A stretch of 24,196 nucleotides of DNA. Source: Methanoculleus marisnigri (GTDB taxonomy: Archaea; Halobacteriota; Methanomicrobia; Methanomicrobiales; Methanoculleaceae). The stretch is from assembly GCA_002503885.1 (NCBI GenBank), contig DASQ01000122.1, positions 1-24,196 of the forward strand. Reading direction: 5' to 3'. Shown here piece by piece: positions 13,663 through 22,476 of the stretch. Position 1 is the first letter of the stretch. Each line of letters opens with the position of its first letter. The notes under the pieces are model-generated. The model saw only the letters and a program-made list of their open reading frames with translations, had not been told where the DNA came from and did not search any database. Both the position numbers and the translations under genes were made by a program.

Positions 13663-16509
13663 ATGGTAAATTGTGGTATCACAATCGGAAGATTGCAGGG
13701 AGGGATCATCGCCGTGCTGTTGATCCTCGTGCTCGGCACCGTGCCAGCGGCGGCACTGGATGCCGACCTGCCGTCAAACGCAACCGGACCGGCCGGGACG
13801 CCGGAGGTATCCCGGATCGATGTGACGCCAGCAGCGGCTGAAATGACCCCGGGCAGCATGCAGATATGTATTGCCACAGCATACGACGCATCTGATTCAA
13901 CCATTCCCGGAGTAGCGTTTTCCTGGGCATGCAGCAACGGATCCGTCGGAACGGTGAACGAGACCGGCTATTTCACGGCGCTCGCACCCGGGTTCGCGGT
14001 AATCAGCGCTGGCATCCCGGGCAGTGTGGTGTTCGGGACCGCGGATGTAACCGTAACTACCTCGATGCCCGAGCCGATTGTGTCGATGGAGACTGTAACG
14101 GCAGAGACGCACACCTGGATCGTCGACGCCTCCGGGGGAGGGGACTACACGACCATCGGTGCTGCTGTAGCCGCTGCAGGACCATCCGACACGATCATCG
14201 TCCGGAAGGGAAGCTACACGGAAAACGTCGTTGTGAATAGTCCGGTGACCGTCCGCTCAGAAAGCGGACCCGAAGAGACGATCGTAATCCCATCAGTTCA
14301 GAGCACTCCTGTATTCTCCCTCTCCGCGAACGAGTCCACCGTTGCAGGGCTGACGATCCGGGGATCCATCGGAGCGGCAGCACTCGTATCCCTGTCGGGC
14401 GTCAGCGGATGCGTTATCGAGGATAACGTCATCTCCACATCAAAAATCGGCATCAGCATGGCGGATACCCGGGATAGCAGGATTCTGAACAATACACTGG
14501 ATACAATATCCGAAGCCGGTATCGACCTGAAGAGGGCCGAATCGGATCTGATATCCCGGAATACCATCTCATCCTGCAAGAATGGTATTCGAATCTATGA
14601 TCCGGGCAATCAATACTCTTATCGCGTTAAAGTCCAGGGCAACACACTGACCGAATGCGACTATGCGATCTTTTTTAGATATCGCACGCAAGACATCGAA
14701 GTCATCAACAATACGATGACGAATGGAACGTGCGGTCTTTTCATTGTGGACAGTTCAAGCGACAACACTATCGTTGGAAACACCATCCAACAACAGTCCA
14801 CCTATAGCGGAATCTTCATGCAGAATACCTACGGCAATCTTTTCTACCTCAATACAGTTCAGGATAATGCCGGGGATATTGTGGTAAACAGCGCGAGCGC
14901 CTCCTGGAACTCGACGGAGCCGATCACCTACGTCTTCGACAACGTCACCCGAACCGGCTACGTCGGAAATTACTGGGACCGGTACGTCGGACCCGATCTC
15001 GACGGCGACGGGATCGGCGACGAACCGTATACCGTCAAAGGGACCCAGAAGGACTATTATCCCATCGTCAAGGCGAGCAACCGCATCGTTACCGTCACCC
15101 CGGACGACGTGTCCCTGACGGCGGGCGACGGCCTGCAGTTCACCGCCGTACTGTCCGACAGGGAAGGCACAGAGATCCCGGGCGCCGAGTTTGCCTGGAC
15201 AAGCAGCGACGAAACAGTCGGCACAGTGAATGCAACCGGGTATTTCTCGGCCCTGAAGGCCGGGACAGCGACGATCGGCGCCACGAGCGGCGGTGTCTCG
15301 GGAACCGCGCAGGTGACCGTCCAGCGAGGGGAGACGCCGACAGGGGGAGTCATCCCTGCAGTCGATGACGTCCACCTTAAGGTTGCAAACGATGCGGGCG
15401 TCCGGTTCAATGATTTCGGCGACAACTCGTTCCGCATCCTCTGGTCCGGCGGCGGACTGAATGCCCTGCACATCTCGAACGGGTCCGGCACCGTGTACGG
15501 CGAGGTAACACAGACCCGTGACCGGTCTGGAACCTTCTACATCACCACGACCGGCGGCAGGGGATATTTTGACAATATCTTCATGTGCGTGGCGGTGAAC
15601 GGTACCATCCCGGACGATTTCCGCCTGCACATCCGGGCCGACGGATACCAGTGGACGCCGCTTCCGATTCCCCGCAACGTACCCACGCCTGAGAATCGCA
15701 CCTACGTGAATCCGACGGTCGACGAGTGGTTCACGAAGGACGATCTGTGCTACGGTCCGCAGACCTGGCGACCGGCGAATTATGGGTCTCAGTATCCCCT
15801 CTTCCCCGGCCAGGACGTCGGCGACGAATCGAACAGGTTCCGGATGATGTTCATCGACCTCAAGGCCGGCATACTTCCCGGCTACCCGATGAGGGTGAAC
15901 TATACGATTGAAAACCTCGAGACGATGGCGGCCTTCAACGTCTACGCGTATGCCCAGAGCGCAGATGCGGTGAACGACTATGCCACTACCTGGACAAATC
16001 GCCTGACGGGAGATCCCGGGACGTTCAGCGGCTGGTATGTCTACGGCACTCCGCTTCCGGTCGCAGGCTTCACGGCAAATGTCACCGCCGGTGAAGCCCC
16101 GCTTGCCGTGCAGTTTAACGACACCTCGACAGGGAACCCGTCGTCCTGGCTCTGGACATTCGGCGACGGCAACACCTCGACGGGACAGCACCCGGTCCAC
16201 ACCTACACCCTCCCCGGCAACTACACCGTCACGCTCTCGGTGGACGGCGGCCTCTCGACCGCCACAGAACCGGGTTATATCAAAGTCACCCCGGTCCACC
16301 TCGGGGATGCGAACGAAGACGGCAAGGTCAACCAGGCCGACACCCTTCTCGTCCTCCAGGAGGTCGTGGAAATTCGGGAGAAACCCACTGACCCCGACCT
16401 ATTCCGGAAGACCGACGTCCACCAGAATGGGATCATCGAGATTGGTGATGCCCTCTTCATCGCCCAGCGCAACGTCGGCCTCCGGGACCCGTGGTTTGAG
16501 CCCCTGTAA
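13663..16509 (+). CDS. Modular exoprotein: Big2, beta-helix, Big2, YGPQTW module, PKD, dockerin
   Basis: 948 residues. Signal peptide ~1-31 (AVLLILVLGTVPAAA). Big2-like Ig domain ~49-133. NosD-type right-handed beta-helix ~149-470, opening THTWIVDASGGGDYTTIGAAV and closing with GNYWDRYVGPDLDGDGIGD, an Asp-rich calcium-type turn. Second Big2 ~475-555. Canonical YGPQTW module ~565-799 (GGLNALHIS, SGTFYITTTGGRG, YGPQTWRP). PKD domain ~800-877. Type I dockerin ~879-943 with two calcium-loop repeats, DANEDGKVNQADTLL and TDVHQNGIIEIGDALF. There is no membrane anchor, so the dockerin is the likely attachment device and requires a cohesin protein encoded elsewhere. The beta-helix suggests binding or cleavage of a polysaccharide, but catalytic residues cannot be picked out. 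Expressed from its own promoter. Confidence 0.88.
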   Translation: MVNCGITIGRLQGGIIAVLLILVLGTVPAAALDADLPSNATGPAGTPEVSRIDVTPAAAEMTPGSMQICIATAYDASDSTIPGVAFSWACSNGSVGTVNETGYFTALAPGFAVISAGIPGSVVFGTADVTVTTSMPEPIVSMETVTAETHTWIVDASGGGDYTTIGAAVAAAGPSDTIIVRKGSYTENVVVNSPVTVRSESGPEETIVIPSVQSTPVFSLSANESTVAGLTIRGSIGAAALVSLSGVSGCVIEDNVISTSKIGISMADTRDSRILNNTLDTISEAGIDLKRAESDLISRNTISSCKNGIRIYDPGNQYSYRVKVQGNTLTECDYAIFFRYRTQDIEVINNTMTNGTCGLFIVDSSSDNTIVGNTIQQQSTYSGIFMQNTYGNLFYLNTVQDNAGDIVVNSASASWNSTEPITYVFDNVTRTGYVGNYWDRYVGPDLDGDGIGDEPYTVKGTQKDYYPIVKASNRIVTVTPDDVSLTAGDGLQFTAVLSDREGTEIPGAEFAWTSSDETVGTVNATGYFSALKAGTATIGATSGGVSGTAQVTVQRGETPTGGVIPAVDDVHLKVANDAGVRFNDFGDNSFRILWSGGGLNALHISNGSGTVYGEVTQTRDRSGTFYITTTGGRGYFDNIFMCVAVNGTIPDDFRLHIRADGYQWTPLPIPRNVPTPENRTYVNPTVDEWFTKDDLCYGPQTWRPANYGSQYPLFPGQDVGDESNRFRMMFIDLKAGILPGYPMRVNYTIENLETMAAFNVYAYAQSADAVNDYATTWTNRLTGDPGTFSGWYVYGTPLPVAGFTANVTAGEAPLAVQFNDTSTGNPSSWLWTFGDGNTSTGQHPVHTYTLPGNYTVTLSVDGGLSTATEPGYIKVTPVHLGDANEDGKVNQADTLLVLQEVVEIREKPTDPDLFRKTDVHQNGIIEIGDALFIAQRNVGLRDPWFEPL
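15751..15834 (+). repeat. 84-bp perfect repeat, copy 1
   Basis: This segment, encoding YGPQTWRPANYGSQYPLFPG and the next residues, is identical base for base to 17763-17846 in the next gene, including synonymous positions. The surrounding module sequence is clearly less similar. Confidence 0.9.
16063..16290 (+). repeat. PKD domain, dockerin-protein copy
   Basis: One PKD unit in the 948-residue protein, starting AGFTANVTAGEAPLAVQF and ending before the dockerin. It is more diverged (WLWTFGDGNTS) than the four WAWDFENDG-type units in the neighbouring 1778-residue protein. Confidence 0.8.
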
Positions 16510-16865
16510 CCCGAACCCGGTAGTTCGCAGATCGAGAAAACCCAACCGTGCTTCTCCAACCTGAAGCCAGCCCAAAAGCAAAAGATCTACATGAGTTGCA
16601 GGCGCTGACGAACATTGGAAAACGGCTAACACAGCGTTATCCCGGATCGGAGATATTTAGCGTAAGGGGCTGAACCCTTACATTCTTCTTGCCGGGACTG
16701 CAATCGAGGTCGATACGGCATGTGAGATCGGTAATCTATTGAACGATAGTACATTAAGCACTGCTGCGACTTTAACAAAGTCAGACCGGTAATCAACTCT
16801 TTGCAAATGACTAACCGATCTCCGAATATTTTTGGCTCGATCAATTCCCTACGATAGATTTAATA
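16510..16865. other. Intergenic region without supported genes
   Basis: This is the first part of a ~530-base gap between the two largest genes. No open frame looks genuine. It contains one terminator-like hairpin (16662-16681) and becomes AT-rich toward the promoter of the following gene. Confidence 0.5.
16662..16681 (+). terminator. Hairpin followed by T-rich stretch
   Basis: GTAAGGG and CCCTTAC form a perfect 7-bp stem with a 6-base loop, followed by ATTCTTCTT. It lies about 150 bases after the dockerin-protein stop and may end that transcript. It is modest in strength. Confidence 0.35.
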
Positions 16866-16927
16866 ATTGCTAAAAATTGTTAACCAAATTACTTTAATAC
16901 GCCCCCATTTAGCAATGGTCTTATACC
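16866..16927 (+). promoter_or_regulatory. Promoter of the 1778-residue protein with flanking inverted repeat
   Basis: ATTGCTAAA (16866-16874) and TTTAGCAAT (16908-16916) form a perfect 9-bp inverted repeat, 33 bases apart. The TATA-like CTTTAATAC (16892-16900) lies between the arms, and a second TATA-like TCTTATACC follows at 16919-16927. The leader would be about 90-120 bases. AGGAAG at 17029-17034 is a good ribosome binding site for the ATG at 17040. Confidence 0.45.
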
Positions 16928-17039
16928 GAACGGTTAAGATTTTACTCATTCTCAGAGAGCGGTTATGCTGATGTGGGCACTCCGGATGCCGGTTCCGCAG
17001 GAGCTTCTTCGAGAATCCTTGCTTTAAAAGGAAGATATT

Positions 17040-20000
17040 ATGACAGGGGATAAACGTATTCAAAACAGTCCATGGCAGGGGCGGATAGCCGTCCTGCTAC
17101 TGATCCTCACGCTCATCGCCGTACCGGCGGTGGCACTGGGAACCGACCTGACGTCGAACACGACCGAACCGACCGCCGGGGTTCTCGAGGAGATACCTCC
17201 GACCGGTACGGAGGGCAATACCACGCCGGAACAAACTCCGACCGAAGCGGCCGAGAATGACGTGACGCCGACAGCGACCGGGCAACCCCAGGTCTCCGCG
17301 CATGCCTCGATGATGCATACGGTCGAGACCGTGCAATATGCAGAGACGCCGACAGGTGGCGTCATTCCCGCAGCCGATGACGTCTACCTGGAGGTTGCAA
17401 ACGATGCAGGCGTTCGGTTCGATGATTTCGGCAACGACACATTCCGGATTCTCTGGACGACCGGCGGACTGAACGCTTTGCACATCTCAAACGGGGCGGG
17501 CACCGTCTTCGGTGAGGTGACGGAGACCACCGACCGGTCCGGAACCTTCTACGTCACCGCAACCGGCGGCAGGGGATACTTTGACAATATTTTCCTGTGC
17601 GTTGCGGGGAATGGAACCATTCCCGACGATTTCAGGCTGCATATTCACGCCGACGGATACCAGTGGGCTCCGAATCCGACTCCTCACCTCGCACCTGCAC
17701 CTGAGAATATCAGCTATGCAGATGCAACGCTTGACGAATGGTTCACGAAGGACGACCTGATCTACGGTCCGCAGACCTGGCGACCGGCGAATTATGGGTC
17801 TCAGTATCCCCTCTTCCCCGGCCAGGACGTCGGCGACGAATCGAACCAGTTCGGGATGATGTTCATCGATCTGAATGCGGGTACTCTCGACAACCACCCG
17901 CTGAGAGTGAATTATACGATCGAGAACCTCGATACGATGGTAGCGTTCAACGTCTACGGTTATTGTCAGAGCGCAGAATCGGTGAACGACTATGCCACTA
18001 CCTGGACAAACCGCCTGACCGGGGTCGGGGAATTCAGCGGCTGGTATGTCTGCGGCACTCCGCTTCCGGTCGCAGACTTCACGGCAAACGTCACCAGCGG
18101 CGACGCTCCGCTGACCGTTGCGTTCACCGATGCCTCTTCGGGAGACCCGACCTCCTGGGCCTGGGACTTCGAGAACGACGGCATCGTCGACAGCAACGAA
18201 CGGAACTCGACTCACACCTACACGGCAATCGGCACCTACACCGTGAACCTCACCGTCGCGAACGACGGCGGCAGCGACTCCAGGGTCAAGACCAGCTACA
18301 TTACGGTGCGTGACGGTTCCTCCGGCGGAGATCCGCCCATTGCCGACTTCACGGCAAACGTCACCGCGGGCGTTGCTCCGCTCACGGTCGCTTTCACCGA
18401 TGCCTCCACGGGAAATCCGACCTCCTGGGCCTGGGACTTCGAGAACGACGGCACAGTCGACAGCACCGAGCAGAATGCGACGTTTACGTATGCCTCTGCC
18501 GGCACCTACACGGTCAACCTCACGGTCGAAAACGATGACGGCGGTGACTCTGAAGTGAAGACCGACTACATTACCGTCACCCCCCCCCCGGCAAAGACCT
18601 GGACCGTCGGTGCGAGCGGATGCGACTTCGTAACGCTGGAGGATGCTCTCGGCAGTTCGTCGGTGGTCGAGGGAGACACCGTCTTCGTTTACAACGGTAC
18701 CTATGCCGTCAGCGGAGTAATCAAGCCCGTTTCGATCACCGGTGAAGGAGCGGAGATCGTAACGCTGGATCTGGGTGGAAGTGATATGAGGGTCAGCGGG
18801 ACCGGGACAATTATCGAGAATGTGCGGTTCACCAACGGGCGGTTGTATTTCAACAGTGGTGGTGGCGTAGTTGCCCCTCCCACGGACATGATTGTGAGAA
18901 ACTGCATCTTTGAGAACATGAAAAATTCAGTTACTAATTTGGGAGCTGTTTATCTAGGCCTGAGAAATAATACCCTCATCGACAATACATTCAGAAACAA
19001 CGATGTGGTCATCCTGATATACGCGGCGGCGGGGGCCGGTGGTGGGGACAATCGCATCGAGAACAACACCTTCACGAATACCACCTCAACGTTATCCGGT
19101 AAAGGAGTGATCCGCCTGGCTACCGGCAATGGGCCCATCGTCTGCAATAATTCATTCAGCGACAATGATATGCCCTGCATAGTCATTATGATGACCATTA
19201 AACCCGGTACCCGGATTTATCTTAACGACTTTGTCGTGCCGGACGGGATCGCTCCCGTAAAGTGGCAGGGACCGGCGGGTGCAGCCTTCCCGTGGGTCAC
19301 CCCGCAGGAGATCCCCTATACCTACCAGGGTTCGTCCTACACGAAGGTCCTGGGCAACTACTGGAATACCTACAATGGTACGGATGCCGATGGAGACGGC
19401 ATAGGCGATACTTCTTACTCGCTGGTCACGAACCAGATTGATGAAGCTCCCCTGATGAGCAGCGCTCAGACCTATCTCGGACAGTCGACCTCCCCGATCG
19501 CACTCTTCACGGCAAACGTCACCAGCGGCGACACTCCGCTGACCGTTGCGTTCACCGATGCCTCCGCCGGCAGTCCGACCTCCTGGGCCTGGGACTTTGA
19601 GAACGACGGCACCGTCGACAGTACCGGGCAGAACCCGACTCACACCTACACCGCAGCCGGTAACTACACCGTGAACCTCACCGTCGCAAACAACGGCGGG
19701 AGCGACTCCATGATCAGGGCTGACTACATCGACGTTGCCGAACCCCATGACCCATCCCTGCCCGCGCCCCTCCCGGCACCCAGGCATATCTTCTTTGAAG
19801 TCGCAAACGACGCCGGGGTGAAGTACAACCTGGACGGCGCTGCATACAGCGGGCCGAACGGTACGTATTACATCAAGGCGGACGGCGGCGGACAGAAGGA
19901 ACTTCACATCACGAACGATGCAGCCGTCCCGGCCGGACAGGTTACAGTCAGCAACGACCGGTCCGGGGTATTCTGGATCACCAACACGGGAGGGCGGGGA

Positions 20001-22376
20001 TTCTACGACAACATAATCCTCCTGGTCTCGGTGAACGGAACGATCCCGGACGACTTCGCCCTCCATGTTAAATCAAGCGGCTATACCTGGACGCCTTCAT
20101 CGACGGCGAACGAATTGCCGACGGAATACACCTACGTCGAAGGGGCCGTCGACGAGACCTTCACGAAGGAGGATTTCATCTACGGTCCGCAGACCTGGAA
20201 ACCGGGTCCGGGAGACCTCGTTGTCCCATCCCTGCCGCTGTATTACGGGCAGGATATTAACGACGTAGCGACGGCGTCGCACCTGATGTTTGTCGACCTG
20301 AACGTAGGGGATCTGAAACCGGGAGCATTGGACGCGACCCTGACCGAGAACGGCGGGGCGAAGGTCGAGTTCACGTTCACCAACCTGACCACCACGGCTG
20401 CCTTTAACGGATACGGCTGGTGCCTCGCGTCGGGTTCGGGACAGGGGATCTCCTGGACGAACAAGGTCTCGGACGCTGACTCCAGCGGATACTCCGTGAC
20501 CGGATTACCGTACTCACCGCCCTCTGCACCGATTGCGAACTTCACAGCTAACGTCACCAGCGGTAACGCACCGCTGACGGTCCAGTTCACCGATGCCTCA
20601 ACCGGCAGTCCGACCTCCTGGGCCTGGGACTTCGAGAACGATGGCACAATCGACAGCACCGAGCAGAACCCGGTCCACACCTACACCACAGTTGGCACCT
20701 ACACGGTCAACCTGACGGTCGCAAACGACGGCGGGAGCGATTCCGCCGTGAAGACCGACTACATTGTTGTTACGGAGTCGCAGAACCCGCAGCCCGCCGG
20801 CATCGTCGTCACCCCGGCGACGGCGGAACTCACCGTCGGGGCAACGCAGGCATTCGCCGCGACCGTCTACGACACCGACGGGGGCGCGATGGATGACGTC
20901 ACCGTCACCTGGACGAGTTCGAACGGGACCGTCGGCACCCTGAACACCGCCGGCCTCTTCACCGCCCGTGCCCCGGGCACGACGACCGTCACCGCCGCGT
21001 ACGCCAACGTAGCGGGCACCGCCGTCGTCACCGTGACCCGGCCGCAGGGCGACCGGACCCGGGACACCCCCCTGGACATCCCCGGCTGCAACGTGACCAC
21101 GGGCAACGACGGCAAGCCGCAGGTCAGCATCAACACCACCGCAACCAACGCAACCGTCTCCGGGAACACCATCCGGATCGTTGAGGGCAACTTCACCCTC
21201 ACCATCGAGACCGAGGGCGCTCCCACCGTCGGGAACGGCACCGTGAACGGAACGGTCGCCGGGATCACGCTCGACACGCAGCCGGTCGTCACGGAACTCG
21301 GTTCGGTCGGCACGGTCAGCGCCTCCGTCTCGGCGAACCTGACCGGCCTCCCGCAGGGGGCCGGCCTCACGACGACCGTCTCGCAGAACGTCTCCGCCGA
21401 TGCACAGAGCGCCTTCCAGCTCGCCGCCAGCGCCGACGGGCTGACCCTCGGCGATGTCGCCTACACGATGAACATCGTGAGGACGAACCTCGAGAACGGC
21501 CAGGACATCGCCGGCGCCACCATCCGGATGACCGTCAGCCCCGCCTGGGTCGCCGCCCACGGCGGCGCGGACGCAATCCGGATCATCCGGTCGGCCGAGG
21601 ACGGCACCAGGGAAGTGCTCGCAACGACGCTCGTCGGCACCGACACCGACGGGATGATGGTCTTTGAGGCTGTCTCCCCGAACGGCCTCTCGGTCTTCGG
21701 GCTGGCCGCAGCCACGGCAGCATCGTCGCCCTCATCCGCCTCCTCCTCGTCCGGCGGCAGCAGCGGCACCTCGACCGCGGTCGGTGCGGCAAGCAACCTC
21801 AAGTCCGGCGAGAGCGTCACCCTCGCGATGGACGCGACGGCGATCTCGGCGGTTACCCTCACCGCCAAGACCGACATCAAGGACGCTATGGTGACCGTCG
21901 CAAAGGGCTCGCTCCCGCAGGCAGCCGAACCCCCGGCGGGCACGGTCTACCAGTACGTCCAGGCCACCCTCTACAAGGCGTCTGAGGCGGACCTGAGTGC
22001 CGTCCAGCTCCGGTTCGCCGTCCCGAACAGATGGCTCGCGGAGAACGGCTGCACCGCAGGAGAGGTCGTGCTGCTCCGGTACGCCGACGGCGCATGGCAG
22101 GCGGTCCCGGTCGAGGTCCTCGGCGAGGAGAACGGCAATGCCGTCTTCTCCGCCGATCCTGACGGGTTCGGCCTCTTTGCGATCATCGCGAACGAGCAGG
22201 CTCCCGGCACGACCGGCGAGGCGACGCTGCAGCCCACTGCAACGGCGACACCGGTCCAGGCGGAAGCAGCGGCCCAGACGGCCGGAAGCACGCCCACGCC
22301 GCAGGCGTCCCCGCTCCCGGTCTGGGCGGCAATCCTGGCATTCGGAGTCCTCTTCCTGGTGAAGAGGAGAACCTGA
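17040..22376 (+). CDS. Giant modular surface protein with two YGPQTW modules, four PKD domains, beta-helix and C-terminal anchor
   Basis: 1778 residues. Signal peptide ~1-33, then a Thr/Pro-rich spacer. Module 1 ~110-343 (YGPQTWRP); PKD 1 ~345-423; PKD 2 ~435-513; NosD-type beta-helix ~519-806, closing GNYWNTYNGTDADGDGIGD; PKD 3 ~821-900; module 2 ~914-1160 (YGPQTWKP); PKD 4 ~1165-1244; Big2 ~1253-1333; an Asn/Thr-rich beta domain ~1343-1555; a Ser/Gly linker; a PGF-pre-PGF-like domain ~1581-1720 (LRFAVPNRWLAENG, DGFGLFAI); a Thr/Gln-rich stalk; and a final TM plus basic tail (LPVWAAILAFGVLFLVKRRT). The tail resembles archaeal C-terminal sorting signals, but without a PGF motif. AGGAAG at 17029-17034 fixes the start. 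A C10 tract at 18580-18589 lies between PKD 2 and the beta-helix. It is likely an adhesin or polymer-binding protein. Confidence 0.9.
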   Translation: MTGDKRIQNSPWQGRIAVLLLILTLIAVPAVALGTDLTSNTTEPTAGVLEEIPPTGTEGNTTPEQTPTEAAENDVTPTATGQPQVSAHASMMHTVETVQYAETPTGGVIPAADDVYLEVANDAGVRFDDFGNDTFRILWTTGGLNALHISNGAGTVFGEVTETTDRSGTFYVTATGGRGYFDNIFLCVAGNGTIPDDFRLHIHADGYQWAPNPTPHLAPAPENISYADATLDEWFTKDDLIYGPQTWRPANYGSQYPLFPGQDVGDESNQFGMMFIDLNAGTLDNHPLRVNYTIENLDTMVAFNVYGYCQSAESVNDYATTWTNRLTGVGEFSGWYVCGTPLPVADFTANVTSGDAPLTVAFTDASSGDPTSWAWDFENDGIVDSNERNSTHTYTAIGTYTVNLTVANDGGSDSRVKTSYITVRDGSSGGDPPIADFTANVTAGVAPLTVAFTDASTGNPTSWAWDFENDGTVDSTEQNATFTYASAGTYTVNLTVENDDGGDSEVKTDYITVTPPPAKTWTVGASGCDFVTLEDALGSSSVVEGDTVFVYNGTYAVSGVIKPVSITGEGAEIVTLDLGGSDMRVSGTGTIIENVRFTNGRLYFNSGGGVVAPPTDMIVRNCIFENMKNSVTNLGAVYLGLRNNTLIDNTFRNNDVVILIYAAAGAGGGDNRIENNTFTNTTSTLSGKGVIRLATGNGPIVCNNSFSDNDMPCIVIMMTIKPGTRIYLNDFVVPDGIAPVKWQGPAGAAFPWVTPQEIPYTYQGSSYTKVLGNYWNTYNGTDADGDGIGDTSYSLVTNQIDEAPLMSSAQTYLGQSTSPIALFTANVTSGDTPLTVAFTDASAGSPTSWAWDFENDGTVDSTGQNPTHTYTAAGNYTVNLTVANNGGSDSMIRADYIDVAEPHDPSLPAPLPAPRHIFFEVANDAGVKYNLDGAAYSGPNGTYYIKADGGGQKELHITNDAAVPAGQVTVSNDRSGVFWITNTGGRGFYDNIILLVSVNGTIPDDFALHVKSSGYTWTPSSTANELPTEYTYVEGAVDETFTKEDFIYGPQTWKPGPGDLVVPSLPLYYGQDINDVATASHLMFVDLNVGDLKPGALDATLTENGGAKVEFTFTNLTTTAAFNGYGWCLASGSGQGISWTNKVSDADSSGYSVTGLPYSPPSAPIANFTANVTSGNAPLTVQFTDASTGSPTSWAWDFENDGTIDSTEQNPVHTYTTVGTYTVNLTVANDGGSDSAVKTDYIVVTESQNPQPAGIVVTPATAELTVGATQAFAATVYDTDGGAMDDVTVTWTSSNGTVGTLNTAGLFTARAPGTTTVTAAYANVAGTAVVTVTRPQGDRTRDTPLDIPGCNVTTGNDGKPQVSINTTATNATVSGNTIRIVEGNFTLTIETEGAPTVGNGTVNGTVAGITLDTQPVVTELGSVGTVSASVSANLTGLPQGAGLTTTVSQNVSADAQSAFQLAASADGLTLGDVAYTMNIVRTNLENGQDIAGATIRMTVSPAWVAAHGGADAIRIIRSAEDGTREVLATTLVGTDTDGMMVFEAVSPNGLSVFGLAAATAASSPSSASSSSGGSSGTSTAVGAASNLKSGESVTLAMDATAISAVTLTAKTDIKDAMVTVAKGSLPQAAEPPAGTVYQYVQATLYKASEADLSAVQLRFAVPNRWLAENGCTAGEVVLLRYADGAWQAVPVEVLGEENGNAVFSADPDGFGLFAIIANEQAPGTTGEATLQPTATATPVQAEAAAQTAGSTPTPQASPLPVWAAILAFGVLFLVKRRT
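17763..17846 (+). repeat. 84-bp perfect repeat, copy 2
   Basis: Identical to 15751-15834 in the dockerin-protein gene, in the same place of the shared module. A second near-identical stretch follows around 17985-18020 (matching about 15972-16008), encoding VNDYATTWTNRLTG. Confidence 0.9.
18072..18306 (+). repeat. PKD domain 1
   Basis: First of four closely similar PKD units (ADFTANVTSGDAPLTVAF ... WAWDFENDG ... HTYTAIGTYTVNLTV). Near-identical at DNA level to unit 3. Confidence 0.85.
18342..18579 (+). repeat. PKD domain 2
   Basis: Second PKD unit (ADFTANVTAGVAPLTVAF ... WAWDFENDG). Directly followed by the C10 tract. Confidence 0.85.
18580..18589 (+). repeat. C10 homopolymer within coding sequence
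   Basis: Ten consecutive C bases encode Thr-Pro-Pro-Pro at the hinge between PKD 2 and the beta-helix. Loss of one C leads to TAA at 18631-18633; gain of one leads to TGA at 18743-18745. Confidence 0.85.
19500..19737 (+). repeat. PKD domain 3
   Basis: Third PKD unit (ALFTANVTSGDTPLTVAF ... WAWDFENDG ... HTYTAAGNYTVNLTV), placed after the beta-helix. Confidence 0.85.
20533..20770 (+). repeat. PKD domain 4
   Basis: Fourth PKD unit (ANFTANVTSGNAPLTVQF ... WAWDFENDG ... HTYTTVGTYTVNLTV), placed between module 2 and the Big2 domain. Confidence 0.85.
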
Positions 22377-22382
22377 TTACCC

Positions 22383-22388
22383 TTTTTT
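22383..22388 (+). terminator. Oligo-T terminator after the giant surface protein
   Basis: A T6 run begins seven bases after the TGA at 22374-22376. Short T-runs right after a stop codon are typical archaeal transcription ends. No hairpin is needed or seen. Confidence 0.5.
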
Positions 22389-22462
22389 CCGATGATGCCC
22401 GGGGAAAGGCCAGAATGCAAACACTCTACGCAAACGCCCGGCCGGGATGGTCGGAGACTTAC

Positions 22463-22467
22463 AGGAG
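22463..22467 (+). promoter_or_regulatory. Ribosome binding site fixing the start at 22477
   Basis: AGGAG lies nine bases before the ATG at 22477, which opens directly into a signal peptide. The short gap from the previous gene (100 bases) and absence of an obvious TATA box leave open read-through from upstream. Confidence 0.6.
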
Positions 22468-22476
22468 AAGAATGCA

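Noticed and set aside
14755..16299. 514-codon minus-strand frame
   Set aside because: Antisense to the beta-helix, Big2 and module-coding region of the dockerin protein; its product has no recognisable domain.
18072..20770. Regularly recurring similar segments considered as a CRISPR-like or satellite array
   Set aside because: They are in frame, about 235 bases long and encode PKD domains; spacing is irregular.
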